From NCBI GenBank assembly GCA_910592005.1, contig CAJVPP010000004.1:1-64000 (forward strand): 64,000 bases of DNA, written 5' to 3'. The DNA is from Funneliformis mosseae. Lineage: Eukaryota; Glomeromycota; Glomeromycetes; Glomerales; Glomeraceae. The notes below the pieces were generated by a model. That model ran no database searches, was not told the origin of the DNA, and saw nothing but the letters and a program-made list of their open reading frames with translations. How positions within the stretch are numbered: the stretch's first letter is position 1; each line of letters begins with the position of its first letter. The position numbers were made by a program, and so were the translations under genes. This document shows, piece after piece, positions 25,965 through 36,999 of this stretch.

Positions 25965-26480
25965 TTGCACTTAGATTTGCATATATCTAGATCGATTTTT
26001 CTGACCATACTTGATGATCACTACTGCAAATTTTTGTACATAATATTCTATTATACCTATAAAATGCAAAATGAAATTGATACTAAAGCTCTGGCATATG
26101 CCCAAAGATGTAAAGGAAGATGCTTAGGCAAAGTTAGTCCTAATACATATTTATGGTCATATAAAAAGGGTCATCAATAGGAAGCGCTATATAAAAATAT
26201 AAAACAGAATTATAAATAGTGTAACATTTATTCTAATATATCAGAAAGAATATGCCAGTATATATTTGAGGATTTATTACATAAAAAATTTTCACTCCAA
26301 AGTCTAAATTCTTGGAGGAATTACATCTAGATGGTTATAATGAAAAATTAGGCTTAGCCTTTGAATATAGTGGTAGCCAACATTACTAAATTATCCTTTT
26401 TTTTCACCTGCAAGGGCAGATGAATTTAAACGCACAAATCTGAGATGATTAGGAAAAGAGGACGCTATGCTACAGGGAAG
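25965..26480 (+). pseudogene. Zinc-ribbon / restriction-endonuclease-like relic
   Basis: The plus-strand frame contains LAYAQRCKGRCLGKV followed by LWSYKKGHQ, then CNIYSNISERICQYIFEDL. After one frame change come LDGYNEKLGLAF and EYSGSQHY. This is the order of repeats (KGGxCL, WxCxxGHxW, then CxxC) followed by a nuclease-like FEYxGxQHY block that I know from zinc-ribbon proteins multiplied in Rhizophagus and also found in large DNA viruses. Several of the expected cysteines are Tyr or Arg here (for example WSYKKGH for WxCxxGH), and stops and frame changes occur, so it is decayed. Family call from memory; limits approximate. Confidence 0.5.
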
Positions 26481-26768
26481 GAGTAATTCTTATAACTATA
26501 TCCTACTGCATAGTAGACTTAGAAACTTTTATAAGAAACGCCTTGTATATATTTAGTTATATCCCAATACCTACCTAGGAGGCAACATAAATTCTTCCTT
26601 AATATGCATTAACTATTCTCTTATGAAGGGTCGTTGAGACCTTGATTCATCTAAATAATATAAAATAGGCATTGGAGGATTCTTTCTAACAATAATTCTT
26701 CAAATCTTATGTAGGCTAAGAAATTATATCGGATCTGTTATTCTGCGTCGCTCAAAAGAATCATTTTC

Positions 26769-27655
26769 TCACTCTTTAGGAATGAGTAAAAATTGGATAG
26801 TAGTACCCTTTGGTAGTTGTAGTTCATCAATACCTATTAAGCGATTATATTTTACTAATAGTTTGAAATATATCCGCTCAAGTTTTGTGGTGTTATTAGA
26901 ACTCATCCCAATCAATTGAGTTGGGCTATCATTCATATTATTAACAATTTTTCTTACAAACTGCTCACATTCTTTATAGCACTTGCCAGTAGGTAGGAGA
27001 AACTCTATTGAATACTGATTTTTAAAAACTCTATATTCAAATAATTTAGCATAATGATCAATCATTGTGAAACTTATATGCCTAAAACATGCTAACATTA
27101 TTCAGATCTCAACGTCATATTTATCTATTAATAAAGTCACGTATTCCATAAACTCAGTGCCCTTATCACATTGTATTTTTCGAGGCCAGTTAAGAGGTTT
27201 ATTAAGATTATCATATATACTCTTAAATGCTTTCACAACTTTCTCACTGCTCTTTAATGTTAAAAAAATGAAATCTTTATATCTAGTCGTGCAGTCTATA
27301 ACCAATAATATATAATAATATATTAGACCATCATTTAGTAAATTTGTATCCACATCTTCATCATATGATATTTCAATTAAATCACATTAGTGCATAGTAT
27401 TTGGCTTCGTGATTTTAGAGTAACTGATATAAGGTATATGCTTTGACGAAAAATGAAAATTTTGGTATATTGCCTGCCTATCAAGCCATTTTTTTATATC
27501 AGTAAATGAAAAGTTGTAGCTGGCTTTTTTACAAGTATCTCACAATCCCTTAACATTTTAGTAAAGTCCCTTAGGACGATAATATAGCTTTTGTAAAGCA
27601 AGATACCGGTCTAGATCATGAGCTTTTTGGAGATCAATATAAATCAAAGGTTCTC
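26769..27655 (-). pseudogene. Retroviral-type (rve) integrase relic, DD35D triad
   Basis: On the minus strand one frame runs from about 27655 to a stop at 26769, with a few internal stops. An N-terminal helical region (IKKWLDRQAIYQN...) precedes an RNase-H-fold core. The first acid is in LLVIDCTTRYKDF, the second in KIQCDKGTEFM, 43 residues later. Exactly 36 residues after that (reading through one TGA) is Asp in TMIDHYAKLFEYR. The layout fits integrases of Polinton/Maverick and related elements, which normally have Glu in the third position. It directly follows, on the same strand, a packaging-ATPase relic, the pairing typical of Polinton-like elements. Non-functional as it stands. Confidence 0.7.
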
Positions 27656-27769
27656 CTATTCTAATTTTTTATAATTATGAAAAAAAGCTAACATCTATAA
27701 AGTCGAATTCTAATTATTAGATTAGGCACTTTTTTTACACTTTTGTCTAGCCTCTATTTCCTTCTACAG

Positions 27770-28525
27770 GTTTAGTAAAGTATTAAACCTTAGGCAGATT
27801 GCAAGGAGATCATCTTCTGACCTAGTGAGATCAAATACAATAAATTCATCTCTTTAAAAGTAGCTTTTAATAACCATAGATGCATTTTTTACATCATCAG
27901 TATATCACCTAATAATCTTGAAAATATCTTCATACAAGCTACCAAAGTTAAAAACTACTAACTGAAAGCTATTTTCACGTTTAAATATACTGATTTTATG
28001 ATATTTTTGCGCTATAAATATGCATAAAATATTCTGATGTCATCCATTCCCAAAAAATTGATCAATTTGATTCTGTATATGATTTGAAGCAAGGCACAAA
28101 TCTTCAAAAACAAATGCTGTACTTCATTCTAGTAAAAATGCTCTAACACTAGGGATTTTTTCTAGTAATATATAGCTAAATCGTATATTTTCATAGTAAG
28201 GTATTTTCAGATCCTTTGAAATTATACTATACATATATCTTACAAATGTCTACTTAGGCTCGTTAGAATGGTAATCACAAACTATCAAATCATCACATGC
28301 AATATATCTAAACCTATACAAAGTACCTTTCAATTCTTTCTTATTTTTGTATATGCATTCAGCTTTATTATCAAGAAAAAGATTCGCCAAAATATTAGTC
28401 TTATCTGATCCACTCTTTCCAGTAACTAGCATAGAAAAAGACCAGTCAGGTTATGCTTCATGTCCTTTTGCTCAAAAAGATTCATACTTTGTGGTCTCAT
28501 CCATATCCATAAGGTAAAGTTTCAT
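27770..28525 (-). pseudogene. A32-like (FtsK/HerA-type) packaging ATPase relic
   Basis: The minus-strand frame starts near MKLYLMDMDETT (28525). It shows Walker A as LVTGKSGSDKTNILANL (near 28385-28430), with Asp where Gly is usual before KT. It then reads RYIACDDLIVCDYHSNEPK. Walker B is FVFEDLC (near 28095-28120), followed by the HxNIxxIFIAQKYH block and VVFNFGSLYEDIF...YTDD. This order matches genome-packaging ATPases of Polinton-like and large DNA viruses. At least six in-frame stops interrupt it, several at expected Trp, Gln or Arg codons. It lies between a coiled-coil relic and the integrase relic on the same strand. Confidence 0.65.
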
Positions 28526-28639
28526 AGGAGATAGTCTTGTCTTTTGGTTTTTCTTTGTATCAGATCGGGAATCTATAACCTTGATTTCTATTTAAGGATA
28601 TTTTATAGTTCAGAATATTTTTTCTTCATTGTAAGATGA

Positions 28640-29690
28640 ATATAGATGAGAGAATACACACTATAAGATGAATATTATTAGTAATACTATTATGAAGATG
28701 AGTGTATGCTGAAAAAAAGAATCAGATTTCTCATTAACCAGAGCTTGAGTCACTTTGTGGCCAGCAGTAATGGATAATATTAAAAGATCCCTTTGAGGCC
28801 AGATGAGTTCAAGACTAGTGATATCGTTATCTTTCTTTAGTTTACTAACATTTGAAGGTTTATTTTGATCAGAGGTGCTTAGGCATAATCTCGTCCCTCC
28901 ATACACTTCATACTCGTTAGATGTTTTTTGGATCTGCTCAGCTAAACAAGCATTAGTTAGTTTTTTTAGTTTCACTTCTTGAATAAGAAAATTTCTTTTT
29001 GACAATACCTTTTGCAACATTTCTAGTAAATCTTCCTTAGCAATTTTTTTCAATTTTCTTTACTTTATTTTTAAGCCTAAGCTTATAGACAAAGCTCTTT
29101 AAACTTTCATCAATTCAATCAGATAACTTTAGATTTTCTTACTTACCTAACTCCTCTAGTATTTCACCATTTATATTCAAATCATAGAATACCTGTTCTA
29201 GTTTCAGATTTTCCAACTTTCACTTATTTTAGCTTCAAGAGAGAGAATCTTGATCTTATCAAGAGATGAAGCTTTTTGTGTCAAAGTCTTTTTTTTCTTA
29301 AATGTTTTAATCTCTGATTTAAGTGATTTTATTTTAGCAGAATAATTGGCTTGCTCTGCTTTATGCTCAGTACAGAATGACTACTCAGAAGATCTAAGCC
29401 TAGTATTAGTCGCATTCAGCTGGCTAATCTTTTATTAACATTAACTTGAACTAGCACAAGATCCTTTTTTTACTTTAAACATATATCCTGCAGGTCTTTA
29501 TATTCATTAGCAATATCAGAAGTAGTTTTGATGCTATTACGTAATGCTTTCTCAAGTTTTGATTCACGGATATTACCAAGCTAACAATCTAGAGGGATTT
29601 GTTTACCTAGTAAACCTCCAACTGCTCCTTTATCCTCAATATCTTTTAAGGTATGCACATTAGACATAATTTTTTTCAGCCTAGTCATTA
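28640..29690 (-). pseudogene. Coiled-coil protein relic with C-terminal membrane segment
   Basis: On the minus strand, broken frames from about 29690 (MTRLKKIMSNVHTLKDIED...) are rich in Lys, Glu and Leu, as in a long coiled coil. An open 130-codon part (29053-28661) begins MKKIAKEDLLEMLQKVLSKR and ends with a hydrophobic helix, TLIFIIVLLIIFIL. I do not recognise a family. Its place just upstream of a packaging ATPase suggests a structural or virion-associated protein of the same element, which is inference only. Confidence 0.4.
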
Positions 29691-29734
29691 GTATACTAAA
29701 AAATTATGAGCGATCTTGAAAACACTTTATTTTT

Positions 29735-29945
29735 TATGGATACTACTGATACTAGTATACTACTAATACTACCGTTACTACAATATTATCAATACTAGCA
29801 TACTACTAATACTTTTATTATTAATACTACTGATACTACTGATACTATCATATTACTGATACTAGCATACTATCGATACTACCAATACTACCAATACTAC
29901 TGTATTACTGATACTAGTATAATACCAGTATTACTGATATTTTTT
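29735..29945. repeat. Degenerate tandem repeat of ACTACTGAT-like units
   Basis: About 210 bp consist of variants of CTACTAATACT and GATACTAGTATACT repeated with few other bases. Both strands have short AGTAT/ATACT palindromes. It separates the coiled-coil relic from the plus-strand HTH-like relic. Confidence 0.85.
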
Positions 29946-30071
29946 TGTACATTTTTTTATTTATAGTGAAAAAAATCTCTAGCGATTAACTACATATATG
30001 CTCACATCTAGCTTAAAATATATATTAGTTCTAGGACTAGTTACTTGTTTCCCGCAGATTATAAAGACATT

Positions 30072-30548
30072 ATGCAATACCGTGATATGAAGTTCAAACC
30101 TTTAGCTCAGCTAAGTAAAAAATATAATATATCAAATAGTCGTTTATATTAAATTTGAAGAGGACAGGAGTTTAACAAGATTCAATAGAATAATTTAGCG
30201 ATCATTTCAAGTATGAACATTATAGATAAACAGAATAAGAAATAGATTCTGAAGAGATCACGTCAAACTGAAAGACCAAAGGAAGAATTTCAAAATAAAT
30301 TCGATTCTGCCTTTACAGTACTTGAAAACAAAATACATGATACTAAAATTAGCGTTTCAGAAGAGAATGTTATTTCAGATAGTAAAGTGAAAAAAACTGA
30401 AGTAAAGAAATTGAGAACCAAGACTGTTTGTGTCTCTGATTCTATTTTACCTACTGAATCTTCTGAAGATATCTTAGATTTGTATAAGAGAACTAGTTTT
30501 GAAATAGAAAAAATTAGAGCATCTGGTCGTAATCTTATTTTTAAGTAG
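30072..30548 (+). pseudogene. Helix-turn-helix-like protein relic
   Basis: A plus-strand frame begins MQYRDMKFKPLAQLSKKY, continues NISNSRLY, and after stops ends with a charged region (KVKKTEVKKLRTK, SSEDILDLYKRTSFEIEKI) at TAG 30546. LAQLSKKYNISNSRLY looks like the recognition helix of a homeodomain-like DNA-binding domain (LAxxxxISxSxLYRxW), as in transposon-encoded proteins. It faces opposite to its neighbours. Five in-frame stops show it is dead. Product family not named. Confidence 0.4.
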
Positions 30549-30639
30549 TTATTTAACCTTCCTTTCATACTGGTCAAATAAACTATTATAATATCCTATA
30601 ATTTCTAAATTTGATTAGATGTTAGAGAATAATGCTTTT

Positions 30640-31200
30640 TCAAATTCTTTTACACGAATTGTCATATCCCCAACAGTGACGTAATTTATACATTTTTTTT
30701 AAGTTCTTCTCACTAATTAGATAAGAGAAATCAGTAGATATTTGATCCTGATCCTCTTTTGGCAGATCTTTAGCTATTAAGACCTTGCTATATATTGGAA
30801 TAGTGTAAGACTTCCCATGTAACTTCATTCAGAATTAGTTTTTATTCAGATCGAGAATACCTTAAACTTTTTAAATCTATGTTATACCTAAACATAATAT
30901 TAGTTCAGGTTCACTATTATCAATACGAGTAAAATTTTCAGTAGCTGTAACTGATTTACCATCCTTATCCTTTATATTGACTGGCATATCCGTAAACCAT
31001 TCCAATGATTCAGTAATATATTTAGAGTTACCTTTTATTGTGAAATCTGATAACTTGTTAGCTTTCTATCCAAGAGCATTAATTATTACATCATTTACCC
31101 CCTCCTTTGAACTCACTCCCACCATCTAAAAAAGAATTAGAGATTGTTAAATCATCTATTTTAGCATTTAAGTATTGTAATGACGAAAATCACTCATCTG
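30640..31200 (-). pseudogene. Retropepsin-like aspartic protease relic
   Basis: The minus-strand frame contains FLDGGSEFKGGVNDVIINAL, followed by KGNSKYITESLEWF and then NFTRIDNSEPELILCLGITW. The layout is that of a retropepsin: a catalytic-Asp loop (D-G-G-S where retropepsins have D-[ST]-G), a central beta region and a hydrophobic [IL]LG block. It ends with MKLHGKSYTIPIYSKVLI... near 30640. It follows the gag-like relic on the same strand, so the two probably formed one gag-protease polyprotein. In-frame stops are present. No reverse transcriptase is seen next to it. Confidence 0.5.
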
Positions 31201-31469
31201 ATTCTTTTTTCTGAACTGTATATAACTGACACATTTTTCGCATGACTGGTAAAAGCTTTAGCAATAGCTTGTCATATATTTCAGACTGGCTGGATTCTGT
31301 AAACAACTTTTCATTTACTGATATCTGTTTTTTTTACCAGTAGGTCATATCTAGTCTATATATTATTTTCTTCATCATAGCCATCTTCCTTATTATCAGA
31401 ATCTGGAGATGTATTTTAGAAATTTATAGGTGTGAAAGGCTTAAAATAAGTCTAATTAAAATTAGAATG

Positions 31470-32616
31470 TGCTGTCTCTCTTTTGAGACAACTACCTTTA
31501 CTATGACCTATTCTTCACAAATATCGTATTTATGTATACTTAGTTTCTTGAATTGATTTATTAGTTGATTTATAACATTACGAATTTTATCTATTCCTTC
31601 TTCTAACCTATCAATTCTAGCAGAATTATTATTTCACTGTAGACGAGGTCTTTGAAAAGGTTTTACAGAATAATCTGAGTCTAAATCTTCCTTATTAAGT
31701 AAACCTACTTCTTTTAAGTATTCAGCTACATAATAATTCTTAAGATCTTTCTCTGTTTTCAATAAAGATGGTGGACCTCTAGGCTGTCTAACTGGCTCTA
31801 TTGTTTGAGAAGTAGGCACTTGTGCTTGCTTGGCCATTTGTGATTAAAAATCGGCTTTTTACTTTTCTAATAAAAACTGGTATTCAGTTTTTTGCTGAGC
31901 TATTGTTTCTTGAATCACTTTTTGCATATCATCTTTAATAAATGCTGGTTGAGAAACTGATAAAGAATAGGATACTAGATTTATACTAGGTAAGGCTTGC
32001 ACTTGATTGGCAATTTAATTTGATTCCTCTCTATTTAAATTTTGTCTATATTTTAGCCACATATTTTTTAGTTCAGTAAAAATGCATTAATATTTTCAGG
32101 ATTGGTGATTCTCATCTAAATATAAAAATCACCTGTTAAATAGCTTTTAAGGACCCCTAGAACTTGTATATCATTGTCTGCTACTCTTAATAATAGTAGT
32201 CAAATTCTAGCTTCATAGGTATCAGGAGTATCATAGGATTGATATCTTTCTTGAGTTAATCTTTGAATAGCCGATTGCTGATTTCTAACAGTTTCTTGCT
32301 GGTATTTTGCTCTTAACCAAGCCCATAATGTATCTGAAATATTTATAGCTGGATTTTCTGTTATAAGACCATTATTTGCTGATACTAGAGCATATTTTTC
32401 ACCCATCATAGATTTTAAAATATTACACTTGACTGCATTATCAAAATCTCCTGCATTTGCATTTTCAAGAACTGTCATATGCCTTTTAAGATATACTTAT
32501 GATTGAATAACTTTATCCAAATAATCATCAGGAGATTCTTAGTCTATATAAGATTGAAATTTTGCAAGAGCAGGGGCTATTAATTTTAATACTGGTAAAC
32601 ATCTAGCCTCAACCAT
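31470..32616 (-). pseudogene. Retrotransposon gag-like relic with zinc knuckle
   Basis: From ATG at 32616 the minus-strand frame reads MVEARCLPVLKLIAPALAKF, then VLENANAGDFDNAVKC, then a Trp-rich WAWLRAKYQQETV and a YDTPDTYEARI block. These resemble the capsid-like gag region of LTR-type elements. Further down, near 31470-31530, RIGHSKGSC follows a Cys, as in a CCHC zinc knuckle (C-x2-C-x4-H-x4-C). Between them lies a Pro/Gln-rich linker (QTIEPVRQPRGPPSLLK). Stops and at least one frame change occur. The protease relic lies directly downstream. Confidence 0.5.
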
Positions 32617-32890
32617 ATTTAGTAGTAGATTATTCTATAACGTTAAAATAATTTAGCAAGAATTTTTTTCTTTAGCCTTCCATTTTTATATCACTTATAA
32701 AGCCTATCTCGATTATATTCTAATAAATCTATATCCCCTCTAATTCATTGTAAGTGGTAAGCATTTCGCTGATACAGTAATTGCAAGGCAAATTTTTCTT
32801 ATACCAGCACACCTACAGTCACATCTCAATATAACAAAGTTGCTGATCTAGCCAATTAGAACTTTGTTATAAGAATCTTTATTAATGCTA

Positions 32891-32948
32891 TAACAAATTA
32901 TGCGAAATGTATAATAAATATTTTATTATAGCATTAACAAATTATTCG
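32891..32948. repeat. Short direct repeat with palindromic flanks
   Basis: TAACAAATTATGCG (32891-32904) recurs as TAACAAATTATTCG (32935-32948). ATGCTATAA before the first copy and TTATAGCAT before the second are inverted relative to each other. It may be an end of the gag-protease element. Confidence 0.5.
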
Positions 32949-33054
32949 TTATAGTAAATAATTACTGATTTCATTACACAAATATAATTTTACTATTTCT
33001 AGAAATATTTTCACGTTATTAATCATTGAACAACAGTTTTATTAATTTACTTAA

Positions 33055-33530
33055 ATTTTTTTTTAAAAAATTTATTTTTTTAAAATAAATAAAAATAAAA
33101 TAAAAATAAAATAAAATAAAATAAAAAATAAAAACAAAATGAAGAGAAAACTAAACAAGATGAAAAAATGAAATTAAGAAACTAAAACGAAATTATAAAA
33201 CGAAATTAAATGAATGAGACAAAATGAAAAAATGAAATTAAATAAATGAAAAGAAATTATAAATGAAATTAGAAAAATGAAACGAAATGAAAAAATGAAA
33301 TTAAACAAACAAAAAGAAACTATAAAACAAAGTTAGAAAAATAAAATAAAATGAAAAAACGAAATTAAGAAAACAAAATAAAATAAGAAAATGAAACAAA
33401 ACGGAAAAATAAAATGAAATAAAAAAACAAAAAATAAAAAATAAAATTAAACGTACGATACAAAAAGAAAAAATGAACAATACGAAAAAAACATGAAATT
33501 AAACGAATAATAAGAAAAAAACCAAAATTT
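33055..33530. repeat. Low-complexity A-rich tract
   Basis: Nearly 480 bp of variants of AAAATAAAAT and AAAATGAAATTAAA, with almost no C or T on the plus strand apart from single Ts. It is a decayed simple repeat with strong strand asymmetry. No gene is possible in either direction. Confidence 0.85.
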
Positions 33531-33539
33531 TTATTGCCT

Positions 33540-35551
33540 TGCAAACTTTTGCCTTGTATTTTATATTTGCCTCATAGTAGGCAAATTATGATTTCTCCTA
33601 CGAGTGTACCTCAATTCTAAAAAAGTAAATATATTTAATATAAATCTAAAAAATCATTTAAATGTTTTTAATTATTACCTGGCCTATCCTAGAATTGAGT
33701 CCTAAAGAGGTTGTATAATCTTTTCATAGTATAGATTCACCTTCTACCTCTTTTCACTCTATTTCAATAATCGCAAAAATCCTAAAAGATATTAATTATA
33801 CTGTTAAGTTATATTTATCATTATATTGTTATTTATTTATTTACTTACGTTATAATCTGTATTAAATTCCTCTATTTCAACTTGTATTGGCAAATTGAAT
33901 ATGCTGTACCAAATCTTCAATTAATTCGTTGAGTTACACTCCTCTAGAATCCCATCTTATTGCCTCTGTATCTTACATGATACTCTACATTTCTCCTCCT
34001 TCTTTCATCAACTAATAAGTCGATTTCATTATCTTTCTAAATGATTCTTGTAATTATTATTGTGTTTGTAAAAAAAATATGATTTAATAGAATAAATTAA
34101 AGTGATTTAAAGATTGATTTAAATTTCAAAAGGTGAAAAATTATACGATGGTAAAAATACTTCCCTTTATAAATAAATTTATCTATTGATTTGATATCTT
34201 GTGAAATTCTTTACTCATGATTGAAATAATACAATCTTGATTGAAATTCTGATTTGTATTAAAACAAAAAGTCAAAATAATAATATAAGCATCGTATTAT
34301 AATTGTGCATCATATTATTTATAAAAATTAGATCAATTCAAATATAACAAGTAAAACTCATGATTAAAATAATACAAAAAGAACTCTTTGTGATTAAAAA
34401 TTCTGATTGTATTAAAACAAAAAGTCAAAATAATAATATATCGTATTATTTTATTATTTATCTTATTGGTGATAAAAACTAATTAAATTTTAATTATTTA
34501 TAGAATTATCTTGTCTAAAATTATCTGCTTTAACCAAGTCCAAAAGCTATTCTATTTATATTAAATCTACTAATATAAGTAAATAAAATACTAATTGATT
34601 ATAAATAAATAATTAATAATATAAAATTATTAGTAATATAAAAGAATTTTCTGATGATTTCTAAGTTTTTTATGTAATCTTTGTTTAATTAATTTCTTTT
34701 ATCTTTGCTATTTTTATCATCTAATATAATACAGTTAATGTAACTTTAGTTACATGTATTATATTGTATCAGCTAATCTTTTAAATTAATTTCTTCTTAT
34801 TACAATATCCCTTTCTTTTAAAAATGAACTCCAGTAAAATTTTCTAAACAAATGATTTTTGTTATTATAAGGTCCTTATTTATAGATTTTCAAATAACAA
34901 ATTTTTTAATTTGTTCCATTTTATTCTAAATAATTCTATAAAATTATAAATTTTATCAATCAATTGCATAATAGGATTGCAAATTTTACTGATCAATTAC
35001 ATAATTTCACATAATGATTATCAATAAATAATTAATTAATAGTTATTTATTTATATTTTTATAGAAGAGGAAATTCTTATGATCTTGAGAATTTTTAAGT
35101 ATTCTATACAGCCACTTTCTTAATTTATAAATATTTGCCTAAAATTTTCTTCTATTTTTTTTAAAATCTTACTTTTTTTAAAACTATTATAAAATTTTTT
35201 AACTTTTAACTTTAACTTTTATATTTTCTTCATTATAGACAAGCAATAATAAAAGTGTTTCTTTATTACCTGTCAAGTTATCTCTCAAGAGAATACTAAA
35301 AATATATTGATAATTTGAAAATAGAAAACTATTGATAACAACAGAAAATTACAAGGTTAATTAATAAACTGATAGCTCTTTTTTCTCATTTAGATAATAA
35401 AGATGAAGAATTTATGAACTTGGAGTTTCTTTATAATGCTATTTGATAATATTTTAATAATCTTTAATAATGAATAACTTTGCCTACCAAAAGAGAAGAA
35501 CAACTATAAGAGGAAATAATTCGTCTCTAGTAGTTATTATAAGAAGTAATC
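33540..35551. other. AT-rich DNA with a 60-bp direct repeat
   Basis: No gene recognised. A block containing ATTCTGATTTGTATTAAAAC then AAAAAGTCAAAATAATAATA occurs at 34241-34300 and again, slightly changed, at 34390-34450. It may be the remains of tandem element ends. Confidence 0.5.
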
Positions 35552-35715
35552 ATATAGGACCTTTGTAATAGAAAGGGGGAAACTGCCGAAAAATATCAAT
35601 TTTACTTTTATATGCCAAATATGATTTTTAAGTCAAAATATGTTCAGATTTAGCATTAACTCAATTTTTATTTTTTCCAGCTATTTCCCCCTTTTCTATT
35701 GTAAAGGTCCCATAT
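35552..35715 (+). mobile_element. Short inverted-repeat element, copy B (best preserved)
   Basis: The left end ATATAGGACCTTTGTAATAG and right end CTATTGTAAAGGTCCCATAT are inverted repeats of about 30 bp, flanked inside by GGGGGAAA and TTTCCCCC. The interior matches copies A and C. The possible target repeat CATATA on both sides overlaps the palindromic end and cannot be separated from it. It could be a MITE. Less likely, it is a short terminal repeat of the gypsy relic that lies between copies B and C. Confidence 0.75.
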
Positions 35716-36999
35716 AATTGTATCAAAAAAGTTGAGTGCTCTATTTTTCTTATTATATTCATAATAATTAATGATTATTAATATTAACAGAAAGAGATAT
35801 CATACATTTTATCAGGTCTATATTTACGCTTATCATATATTTTTTCTGATATGTAACTTATACTTCCTTTTTTTTTCTTCTATCATATAATTTTCTTTTT
35901 AAGTTTTATTTTTCTTTCTCTTTAATATAATTTTTAAAATAATCTTCTTTTGTTATATCTTTTCTATATTTTCTGAATTTTATATATTTTCTTTTTTTTA
36001 AAATTATCAATAAAATTCTGCATATTATTATGCTTTTACTTTTAAACTATAAAATTTTTCAATAAAATAATAATTATAAAATAATAATAAGTTTATTTTT
36101 ATTTTTTTTATATATATCATATAATATTAACTTTTAAATTTTGATTTAATAATTTTGTGTTTCTATTCAAGATCTATTGAATTAATTCATTAAATTTATC
36201 AATTTTAAGTCTTTTCACTATTTGAATATTAATATGTTGCATTCTCATAATTTATTTAATATTATCTTCAAATATAAGAAATAATCATTTTGTTATAGTA
36301 TAATACTTTGATAATTTCAAATCTTTTTATGAAATATTTTCTTTATCAATTATTTTTTCTATATAATAAAGATAAATTAATGATTCCTTTTTTCCTTGTG
36401 ACTATTTATCATTGTATATATCAAAATAATATTTTATTTTCATATTTAGATCTTGAGAAAACATATTGGATAAAGGTAATAATATCATATTATGTGAATT
36501 AAATTCTAATAAATCAAAATATATCTGTTGATATTTCTGTAACATCTTTTCTTGTTATTACTTTTAATAAAAATTAAATCTATTTATATTATAATTACTG
36601 ATCATCAGAAATATACTAAAATTAATATCTAATTTAAATAATAATTATTATTAGTTCTATTTCCTATTCATTATATTTCTTCAATCAATTATTATATATT
36701 GTTTCTTTAACTATTTATCTATCCAATAATCTTAATTTGTAATTATTAAAAACCAATTACATCATGAATATAATATGAACCAATCTATTAAGCTTCTAAT
36801 TTAGCTGACATATCTTATCATTTCCATATTTTCTTCACTAAGACTTTTTTACCAATTTTTAATCTTTTTGACACTCATTGATCATTATGCTGATCTTTTT
36901 ATCACTCTTGTATTTAATTCATATTATTAAGTGCATTCTGCTTATCTTATTCTAATTTGTTAATTAGATTTGTTAATCTATTTATTAGAGTATCATTAA

